Source: Blasia pusilla
Taxonomy: Eukaryota > Marchantiophyta > Marchantiopsida > Blasiales
DNA: 64,000 nucleotides
Direction: 5' to 3'
NCBI GenBank assembly: GCA_050084515.1
Contig: CM114274.1
Location: 19,654,001-19,718,000 of the forward strand
The notes beneath the pieces were generated by a model. The model ran no database searches and was not told the origin of the DNA. It saw only the letters and a program-made list of their open reading frames with translations. A program made the translations under genes and the position numbers. This document shows positions 56,800-64,000 of this stretch, one piece after another (the first letter of the stretch is position 1; each line of letters opens with the position of its first letter).

Positions 56800-57250
56800 T
56801 CATGATGGAGACTTGGGAGCTAGATATGGGCCCTAAGTTGACAAGAGGAGAGCCGCGCCGGATACATCAGTTCCTCAGGAGTTATAGGAGTTGCTTTTCA
56901 TTTAGCATGGAGGATCTTGGTATGTTGAAGGGACCGAGGATCCGCATTGAGTTGTCGAGTGATACACCGATCTTCGGACGACCCTACAGGTACAGTGATA
57001 TGGAGAGGGCTCTGATTCAGAGTAGGAGCCACGACTTGGTCGGAGCAGGACTAGTGAAGATGTCGCATGGGGAGTATGCATCTGCCATTGTCATGCCCGC
57101 CAAGAAGGATGTGTATGGCAATTGGACGGATAGGCGGATGTGTGGGGATTACCGACCTATCAATCGGCCGACGAAGTCCGATAGGTATGCCATGCCCACC
57201 CCTGAGGAGATCATTGATGCAATTGGTCACGCAAAGATCTTCAAGGTTGC
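56800..57250 (+). pseudogene. E3 reverse transcriptase, N-terminal part
   Basis: An open stretch 56802-57365 reads FSMEDLGMLKGPRIRIELSS, PYRYSDMERALIQSRS, HGEYASAIVMPAKKDVYGNW, RMCGDYRPINRPTKSDRYAM and TPEEIIDAIGHAKIF, then jumps at about 57240 into RNase H-proximal sequence (AQGQVDVRAHLAETGQ). The palm and catalytic loop are deleted, so this copy cannot make its own cDNA. Confidence 0.92.
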
Positions 57251-57830
57251 TCAAGGACAGGTTGACGTCCGCGCCCATCTTGCAGAGACCGGTCAGGGGG
57301 CGTCCTTTCTAGTTGCACACAGATTGGAGCATGTTGGGGCTTGGATCGGTGGTCACCCAACATGATGATGAGGGTAGAGAGTTTGTGGTGGCTTATGCTA
57401 GCTGCTCGAACAACGCTACAGAGGCAAAGTACAGCTTGTATGAGGGTGAGTGATTGGCTGCAGTGTGGGCTATCGCGCATTTCAGGTGTTACTTATTCGG
57501 AAACCCCTTTACCATCATCAGTGATCATCAACCACTGAAGTGGTTGATGGAGTCCGACAAGCTTATAGGGAAGCTTGCGAGATGGGCTCTATTGTTGCAG
57601 GAGTATGATTTTCAGGTGGTACATAGAGTTGGGATGCTCAACCAGGATGCAGATGGGTTGAGTCGTAACCCATGCCCGAGTCAGCGAGATGCGACTGGAG
57701 CTCAATGGCATGGAGAGAGCGATGAGGAGTCAATGCCAGGATGGCACGCGTCAGCCTATTTAGGCATGTTGGCTATGGAGAGTCGGAGTATGGAGACTTC
57801 GATGGCGAGGTCTAGTGGAGAGTCCTGAGA
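57251..57830 (+). pseudogene. E3 RNase H and linker
   Basis: LEHVGAWIGGHPT-like broken start, REFVVAYAS-type text, then the open frame 57454-57828: AVWAIAHFRCYLFGNPFTII, SDHQPLKWLMESDKLIGKLA, QEYDFQVVHRVGMLNQDADG, LSRNPCPSQRD, and the family linker GESDEESMPGWHASAYLG. Confidence 0.9.
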
Positions 57831-58600
57831 TCCCGAGGCCAGTGAGGAGATGACAAGTGGCCGAGATATTCATGATGATGGAGTAGTCTTGGAGTACCTT
57901 CGTACTGGCAGCGTTGCGAGCACCGTGGGTGCTAGAGAGCAGGATCGGATCCTATAGCGGGCCAGACGGTTCCGTTCGGAAGAGACACATGTTTTGAGGG
58001 TTTGGGAGGATGGTAGAGTACACGTAGTGCCACATCCTTCACAGAGAGCATGACTAGTGCAACATGCCCACGAGGAGTTGGGTCACTTTGGGGTGAAGCG
58101 GACGTACAACTTGCTCCAGATTCAGTAGTGGTGGCGAGGCATGCAGACTGACGTTCAGCAATTTGTTTCCAGGTGCATGGTGTGTGATCGGGTCCGAGCA
58201 TCGTTCAATGCTCCGACTCCACAATTGCATCCGTTATCGATCATGGGCTTAGGGTATAGATGGAGTTTGGATTTTGCAGGACCTTTGCCTTTGACGAAGC
58301 GTCACAGTCGTTATGTGTTGGTGATGGTCGAGCACTTCTCGAAGTGGATCGAGTTGGCTGCATTGCCTAACAAAGCAAATGAGGGAGTAGCTTATGCCTT
58401 CCTTGAAAGAGTGCTAAGTCATTATGGTGCACCGACTGAGGTCTTGACAGACTAGGGTACCGAGCTTCGCGGTGAGTTCCAGGCCTTGTGTGATTAGGCG
58501 CTGATAGACCACCGCACGATGCTGGAGGAACGCGATGGTATGGTATGGAAGGACCATGTGCGTAATTTTGCGCTATGTCACCTTCCTAACATTGATGGTA
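57831..58600 (+). pseudogene. E3 integrase
   Basis: HEELGHFGVKRTYNLLQ and CMVCDRVRASFNAP (zinc part), SLDFAGPLPLTKRHSRYVLV (first D), AFLERVLSHYGAPTEVLTD (second D, intact) followed at once by a TAG where E2 has Q. After DHRT a deletion removes the segment with the catalytic E and joins to RDGMVWKDHV-type C-terminal text and CHLPNIDG. Non-functional. Confidence 0.88.
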
Positions 58601-58614
58601 TAGTAGATCCGAGA

Positions 58615-58790
58615 TCAATAGTAGTTCTTGCAGGCCTGCGTTGAATGTTGTGTGGTTCTGCTCGTGGTGCGGCCACAATGCTAGTCTGTGATGGATGTTC
58701 GAGAGGTTGGCATATGGCATGTCTGACGCCACCTCTCACTAGGGTTCCTCGGGGATAATGGATGTGTCCCATATGTACATAGAGGAGATA
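58615..58790 (+). pseudogene. E3 PHD zinc finger
   Basis: VVLAGLR, a TGA in place of the first zinc cysteine, then MLCGSARGAATMLVCDGC, SRGWHMACLTPPLTRVPRG, a TAA in place of a variable residue, and WMCPICT. Seven of eight ligands of a C4HC3 PHD finger are present. Same position after the integrase as in E2 (15735-15862). Confidence 0.9.
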
Positions 58791-58970
58791 CTATGTAGGT
58801 TTCGATTCCGACTTTTTCTATGACCTGGATGATAGGAAGGCAACTAACGATGGGGCCACATGAGCACCCGACCTTTTTGCTCTTAGCGTCCTAGAGATGT
58901 ATGTCGTGGTAGGTAGGGATACATGGCTATATGGAGTAAGAGGGACCTAACCACCAGCTAGGGGGGCGAT
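58791..58970 (+). other. E3 3' untranslated segment and polypurine tract
   Basis: Non-coding, equivalent to 15530-15735 in E2. Ends in CCACCAGCTAGGGGGGCGAT, the polypurine tract. Confidence 0.75.
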
Positions 58971-59733
58971 TGGAGATATTTTGGTACTTCTCGCCTCTGT
59001 GTATGGATGCCATGAGTTAGCATGGGATCGTGTGTATGTATGTTCGATGACAACGATGCATGTTGTGTAGCGATGTGTATGCGCACAACAACTGTCACGA
59101 GTGTTATGATAGATCGATGGGATCTAGCTGAGCGTCTGCACGAGTAGTGTAGGATAGGCCCAAGACGTCGAGGATGACATGTTCAGGCCGCGGGAAACCT
59201 GAGAGAGTAGGTTTCCCCTTCGTTTCGGCTCATTTGGAGCCATATAGAGAAACTTACTATGTTGGGTAAGTTTCCGTGTTGGGGATAGTTGACTTTCCAC
59301 TTTGGGAAGTGGCCCTTGACCCACTACAACAGGTCAAGAGCCAAGGAGGTGACCTTCGAGCATAGGTTACCGTTGGGAGGGCCTGGGAGAGGGAAGGGGG
59401 TATACCTCCAAGAGAGAGAGCTTGAGAGCTCATTCTCTCTTTGTTGAACCTCTTGGCATGAGGCGACGGAGCTATGGTCTTGCTTGTCTTGTGAGTGTAA
59501 CCCAAGCCTCTCATTAGGAGATTGGGTTTGGTTTGACATAAGAGAGAGTGCACACCTTTGAGAGCTATGGTGTGAGATGATGTAGAGAGAGATTGGATCT
59601 TACTTTACAAATTGGAGATATTTTGGTACTTTCGCCTCGGTGTATGGATGCCATGAGTTAGCATGGGATCGTGTGTTTTGTGTGTGTGTTCGATGTGATG
59701 ATGTATGTTGTGTAGCAATGTGTATGCGCACGA
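58971..59733 (+). repeat. E3 3' end: segment A, LTR, segment A
   Basis: Segment A 58971-59092 (TGGAGATATTTTGG to GCGCACAACAAC), LTR 59093-59609 (TGTCACGAGTG to TTACTTTACA), segment A again 59613-59733 (TGGAGATATTTTGG to GCGCACGA). Both A copies share GGTACTT, CGCCTC, GTGTATGGATGCCATGAGTT and AGCATGGGATCGTGTG. The same order is seen in E2 in inverse orientation. Confidence 0.9.
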
Positions 59734-59735
59734 TA

Positions 59736-61560
59736 CCAACCTGTGAGTCTGCCACTAAACACCCCAAGGAACCGTGCCCATCATCCCATTCTACCTGGTC
59801 TTTGTCAACAGGGGAATTTCCACATTTAAGCTGCTGTACATTTAAGCGGTTTGCGTACTTAGACCTTGGTTCATCGACATTTTCTTGTATAAAAACATTT
59901 TCTAAGTCGCACCGACTAGAGATTCCACCCACCTTCTTGTTGCTAGCAGATCCGATTCCATCGCCTTGCTCCTCGCTAGCAAATCAAGGTTGCATATGGA
60001 CAAAGTCCGTGTCCGTGGACATGTCCATGTCTGTGGACTTATGTCCGTCCTATGGAAGGACTTGCCCATATGCACCCCACCTTTCTCTTCCTTCTTATTC
60101 CCCTTACTTGCCTTCGTGTTCCATACTCCCCCATTTCTTCCTCTGTCCACCTCCACTCCCTCCTCCCTCATTGCTCCTCTCATCCTTGCCTTGCTTTCCA
60201 TCATGGACTAAAAGTGTGGGGCCTACCTCTTGGAACCCATGTCCATGGAAATTATGATAAGTGGCACATCCGAAGAATAATGGCTGCGGGTTGCATTGCG
60301 CCTGGCTGATGATTTACCCTTGGAAGGCCTCGTCACAGAGACGGGTGTGTGTGGCGGTGTCTGCATCCCAATGTTGCTAGCAGGTTCGATTGTTTTTCTG
60401 CCTCGGGGACTTAAAGCTTTCTCTGCTTGCTCTGGAATGTTCTTCATTTCCCCTAGCCATACTGTTATCAGATCCTCTTTGCCCAACCGATGTCTTTGTT
60501 GACATCTCTTCATGCAAGATTTCTGATCTGCAAGGGGTACTTTTCTTGGATGCAATACTAGGAGACTTGACTCTGTCCAGCCAAAATTTCTTGGTAGCCA
60601 AATTGGCCAAGAGAAGCCGGTCTACCTGGTCCCATTCCCTCATCTGAAGTTCTACATGATGAGCAACCCATGCTGATTTATACATTTACAATGCTGGATA
60701 TTGTTTCTTATGCATTGCTGAAATATAATCTAACAATCAGTCAACGATTTCTCTGCGAAGGCAGAATGTAGACTTCCACAACAATGACCCTGTATCTGCT
60801 GTCACCCAGTCTCCTTCATCGTTGATGTAAACTGTCCAGGGAGTTAGAAGCTTGCTGATCGGATCATCATACTTCAGTTCCACTACCGTTTGGAGTATGT
60901 TGCACACAAGTTCCGTGTCATAAACGCTTGCCTTCAAGCGGTTGGTAAGATCACAGTGAAGGAGAGGATCTAGAAGATCCTTCTAACATGTGATCCCCAT
61001 GAATTTTTTCATGCTAGACTCAATTGCTTGTATGAGAGGTGAAGGATGGCCTACTTCCCCGTCAAGAGGCAACTCGTGTTCATCATACTTTTGGGTAAAT
61101 CAAATCCGTTGTCTCCTCATGAATTCTACTCGGTTTTTTGCAATCCTATGGACTGGATCTCCAACCTTGCGTTCTACTATTCCTGCTTTCTGCTTGCTAT
61201 CCATCACAATTTTGGGACCCCGATCAAGATCCGATGGCTTCCTCCCACCCTTCTGCTTTGGGACAAGGAAATTGTCGAGAACCTTGTGCGTGGACTTTAG
61301 GTGAACATTGAATCTTTCTTTGCTAGCTAGGGGAGCAACATACCGGTTGCAACGCAAGCACTCCCACTTCTTGGAAGCAGCATTGCAAGCATAAACAACA
61401 TTCAAACCATGCCGTTCAGAAGCGTTACGAGAGCCACAAAGGACGGGGCCACATGCAGAATTCAGACTATTGGGTTGAGTGTCCTCCTCAGACTGTGTGG
61501 GAGCTGGTTCTGGAGTTGCTTACACCACATGCTGCTTTTCAGCCAATCTCTGGTTCCCGA
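59736..61560 (-). pseudogene. Unknown gene with a C2H2-like zinc finger, 5' part
   Basis: Minus strand. A frame from about 61535 to 60737, broken by TGA (about 61098) and TAG (about 61009), reads SEEDTQPNSLNSACGPVLCG, SERHGLNVVYACNAASKKWE, then CLRCNRYVAPLASKERFNVH and LKSTH (C-x2-C...H-x4-H finger, about 61345-61280). It continues FLVPKQKGGRKPSD, YDDPISKLLTPWTVYINDEG and SLLWKSTFCLRREIVD. Further pieces: WDQVDRLLLANLATKKFWLD with KSTPCRSEILHEEMS and SKASRESFKSPRQKN-like (60685-60377), and SRCDLENVFIQENVDEPRSK with NSPVDKDQVEWDDGHGS (59932-59745), ending at E3. A short palindromic-ended element sits between the last two. Function unknown; host gene or unrecognised transposon. Confidence 0.5.
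59983..60245. mobile_element. Short palindromic-ended element (MITE-like), copy 1
   Basis: About 260 bp, starting CAAGGTTGCATATGGACAAA with GTCCGTGTCCGTGGACATG and ending TGGAACCCATGTCCATGG. A T/C-rich centre (CCACCTCCACTCCCTC, CCTCATTGCTCC) is shared with 63722-64000. Terminal sequences on opposite ends resemble inverted copies of GGACAAGTCC and CATGTCCATGGACATG. It lies inside the unknown minus-strand gene. Confidence 0.7.
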
Positions 61561-61879
61561 GGTTCCCAACCAGATTCTCAGGATCTGCAGAGTGATTGTG
61601 GGCCCCCGAGCCTTGGGTTGCTTGTCAGGTGAGAATAGTATGTTCGGCTATGACCCCATCCCCCCTACTTCTTACATGCTTGCGACTCCCACAGCCTTGC
61701 GATGCAGCTAAATTCTTGCCCATCTACGCTCTCCTCCTGCCAAGAACCTCCCATTCCGAATCGTGAATCCAGTCCGAATCGTCACTGGAGGAGTAGTTGC
61801 ATTCAGCATGGCTACTGTCGCCATCTAGCCGACAGTGGTTCGTTTCAGTAGACATTTCAGTAGACACATCGCCTAGCCT

Positions 61880-62455
61880 CACTGTCCGCCAAGATCAATC
61901 TCCGCACTCCCCAAACCGCCCTCGAACAACACCAATTGCAAAATTAACCTCCGTCTTGCATTTTCTACCAAACTACCCACCCCAAGCTATGGCAACTAAC
62001 TACACCAAACGAGTTCTCCACCCCAAGCTATGGCGCACTTCTATGACAATGGATACTGGGGGATTGGAATTCCTCTCATTAATAAGTAAAACGCATATCA
62101 GAAGCTGTGCATGCTTCAATTGCGTTAGCCTGAAGTGCAACGAAACCGCGGCAGAGGCCGTCAGTAACTACACTGTCCGCCAGGATCAATCTTCGCACTC
62201 CCCAACCTGCCCTCAAACAACACCAATTGCAAAAGTATGAGTAGTCTTGCATTTTGTACCAAACAACCCAGCCCCAGCTATGGCATCTAACTACACAAAA
62301 TGCGTTCTCCACCCCGAGCTGTGCCGCACTTCTACAACAATGGATACTGGGGGATGAGAATTCTCAACACAACTTAACAAGTAAGACGCACATCACAAGC
62401 TGTGTATGCTTCAATTGCGTTATCCCCTGGGCAACGGAACCGCGGATTTCCGCTC
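61880..62455. repeat. 291-bp tandem duplication
   Basis: Unit 1 61880-62170, unit 2 62171-62455. Both begin CACTGTCCGCC, contain CACTCCCCAA, AACAACACCAATTGCAAAA, GTTCTCCACCCC and GGATACTGGGGGAT, and end near AACCGCGG. Diverged by substitutions and small indels. No coding sense. The CACCCCAAGCTATGGC word is itself duplicated within unit 1. Confidence 0.88.
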
Positions 62456-63060
62456 GGGACTGTGAGTGGCGAGTCCTGCAACACGGGCGTGGAAATTGCA
62501 GTGGAAAGAGGCATACAACGGAGCCATACAAGGGTCAAAATGTGCAAGGCCCAAAGACGCCATTGGATACGCTCGGCACCGCCAATATTTTCTGGTTTAG
62601 AAGCTCAAGAGCCTCGAGCCGTTTATTCCGTCCATTCAACCCATCCCATTGGCTAAATTACGTGCAACTACGACTGTGATTGGCGTGCTATAGGGGTCGT
62701 ATGGTGCAGTCTACGTAATTTCACATACGGCGTTCGCTCGCTGCTGAGCCGTATGCTGCAAACGCCAAGGATGTGAGCAGCATTTAGGGACATCCCTCCT
62801 TCCTATTCCGCATTCTAGAACTCCATCCAGAAACGAGGCCGTGAATCGTTTTCTTTACCTACGAGGCTGGCACGACTGTCATAGTCACGCATTTTTTCAC
62901 GATACGGCTTCTTGGGAGCTAGCTAGAGCGAGCTACAAGCTTGGATCGCTTGGAGACATGCCGTATTCCACGCTGCTGAGTGTAGGGGATATAGTGGCAC
63001 ACCTCGGTGGGAGAGCTCTTCTAACGAAAGCATCACTCACATTTGATGCTGTGAGCGCGG
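62456..63060. other. Upstream sequence of the RPA-like fragment
   Basis: No domain recognised. An open frame 62841-63140 (FLYLRGWHDCHSHAFFHDTA) may be a 5' exon or chance; TTTATATACATGG at about 63061 is TATA-like. Confidence 0.35.
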
Positions 63061-63074
63061 TTTATATACATGGC

Positions 63075-63477
63075 TTGCAACAACACTATAGCATGGGGCC
63101 GGAAGTGCAACAGACGGTGGAACGAGGCATTCTGCTGTAAGTGCTGCCGAGAGAAGCTCCCGTATACTTTTGCCTACAAAATGAGAGTTGCTATAGAAGG
63201 AGATGGGTATAAAATTCAGTGCACAATGTTCCAATGTGCGGAAGAATTGCTAAAGATGGATGCATTTGTGTATCATGGTCTAACGTTGGAGGAGCAATGC
63301 ATGGTATTGGCACCTTTGCAAGGCATGCACATTATCATTTCTTTGTCGAAGAGAATGGTAATGGAAAGTGGTTGCATACTGGCGTCCTACATTATAGACG
63401 GCATATTAGACCAGTGCAATGCTCTGATCGGATCGTGTGCTGGTATGGATTATGCTATGCTCAATGCAACCATGTGA
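63075..63477 (+). pseudogene. RPA-like zinc/OB-fold fragment (replication factor A C-terminal type)
   Basis: Frame with GRKCNRRWNEAFCCKCCREK, then YTFAYKMRVAIEGDGYKIQC, TMFQCAEELLKMDAFVYHG and the end at 63475. A cysteine cluster followed by a Y-x-h-x-h-x-I-x-D/G strand pattern, then F-x-x-A/C-E-E-L-L, is the layout of the C-terminal DNA-binding domain of RPA70 (single-stranded DNA binding in replication) and of RPA-like proteins carried by some plant mobile elements. One cysteine pair and the order of spacing are not perfect, so this is a tentative call. A partly overlapping frame to 63722 is not recognised. Confidence 0.45.
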
Positions 63478-63721
63478 ATGCACCTCCATTCTCGGATACC
63501 AGTTGGACTTATGCCCCTATAGAGTTTACTAGGAGAAAACTTGGCCATGAAGCACATAGGAAGGCTGATACTGGATCCTTACTAGCTATTGATATTTTGT
63601 CTCATAGTGGTACAAAGAATATGACTGCATGGAGCATCTCGGAGGTATCAGTGATGCAATACTTATGCATCACTTGCTTGGTGCTGTTCAATTTGATATT
63701 GTTGAAATTCCTGCTGACTTG

Positions 63722-64000
63722 ATCAAGGTTGCATGTTGACAAAGTCCGTGTCCGTGGAATTATGTCCGTTCTACGGAAGGACTTGTCCATATGGGCCCCA
63801 TCTTTCTGCTTCCCCTTCTTGCCTTTGTGTTCCATACTCGCCCATTTCTTCTTCCCTCCACCTCCACTCCCTCATCCCTCATTGCTCCACTCATACTTGC
63901 CTTGCCTTCCATCACGGACTATAAGTGCGGGTCCCATCTCTTAGAACCCATGTCCATGGACATGTCAGGACTTGTCCATCCAAAGGAAGGACTTGTTCGT
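63722..64000. mobile_element. Short palindromic-ended element, copy 2 (cut by the window end)
   Basis: Starts CAAGGTTGCATGTTGACAAA at 63724 and matches 59985-60245 through GAAGGACTTG, CCACCTCCACTCCCTC and GAACCCATGTCCATGG. It extends further, with GACATGTCAGGACTTGTCC, to the window edge. The proline-rich frames across it are composition effects. Confidence 0.7.

Larger units (their letters stand above)
51303..59733 (+). mobile_element. E3: second Ty3 element of the methyltransferase/PHD family, 8.4 kb
   Basis: Plus strand. 5' LTR 51303-51848, primer site from 51849, leader with minisatellite, gag, protease, remnant of the methyltransferase, first part of reverse transcriptase, RNase H, integrase, PHD finger, polypurine tract 58959-58970, then segment A, LTR, segment A. 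Two internal deletions relative to E2 remove most of the methyltransferase (junction near 56101) and the reverse transcriptase palm including the catalytic loop (junction near 57240). Flanks are minus-strand gene sequence; no clean target duplication found. Confidence 0.93.

Noticed and set aside
51303-59733. Clean target-site duplication for E3
   Set aside because: TGCCCGC on the left and TACCAAC on the right agree at only some positions; not claimed.
59640-60257. 205-residue plus-strand frame
   Set aside because: Runs antisense to the minus-strand gene exon and across the short palindromic element; proline/serine content follows base composition.
63219-63722. Second plus-strand frame of 167 residues
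   Set aside because: Overlaps the RPA-like frame and shows no domain of its own; only the RPA-like reading is kept.

Overview
The window looks like repeat-dominated nuclear DNA of a land plant. The evidence is a set of plant-type mobile elements (Ty1/copia, a chromodomain Ty3 element, CACTA/EnSpm, a SWIM-type MULE-like transposase), splice-like boundaries and long microsatellites. A fern or other seed-free plant is my guess, at low confidence. Almost every reading frame carries stops or frameshifts, so most entries are remnants and only a few stretches look like host genes.

Layout. 1-961: 3' end of a copia element, its LTR, and a (GT)n(GA)n array. 2.16-5.1 kb: minus-strand remnant (E1) of an unusual Ty3 family. 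5.1-8.25 kb: second copia copy. 8.3-32.6 kb: a chromodomain Ty3 element whose integrase is split by a deep nest. Inside it lies an LTR-like insertion (10185-31761, 5-bp duplication). Inside that is a 20-kb CACTA element (10894-30992, CACTAGAA ends, AAT duplication). Inside that is a LINE (12064 to about 26740) with (CT)n on both sides. Inside the LINE is Ty3 element E2 (14760-24704, minus). The nest is therefore five elements deep. 33.7-35.2 kb: minus-strand copia remnant. 35.5-40.5 kb: second LINE copy, again with (CT)n on both sides. 41.87 kb: a second CACTA terminus. 44.0-44.6 kb: unknown coding stretch. 46.6-49.7 kb: minus-strand SWIM/MULE-like gene. 50.6-61.6 kb: unknown minus-strand gene split by a plus-strand Ty3 element, E3 (51303-59733). 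59.9-64 kb: two copies of a short palindromic-ended element, a 291-bp tandem duplication, and an RPA-like zinc/OB fragment.

Most interesting content: E2 and E3 belong to one Ty3 family with the domain order gag (CCHC) - protease - C5 cytosine DNA methyltransferase - reverse transcriptase - RNase H - integrase - PHD finger. The methyltransferase (motifs I, IV, VI, VIII and IX/X readable in E2, IX/X in E3) would write DNA methylation. The C4HC3 PHD finger after the integrase would read histone tails. An element with both a writer and a reader suggests self-directed chromatin targeting or camouflage. Both copies also have an odd 3' end, with the LTR flanked on both sides by the same ~115-125 bp segment. 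The second notable system is the LINE whose two copies each sit in a (CT)n microsatellite, which suggests target specificity for that repeat. All domain calls come from reading motifs by eye; no database search was run.
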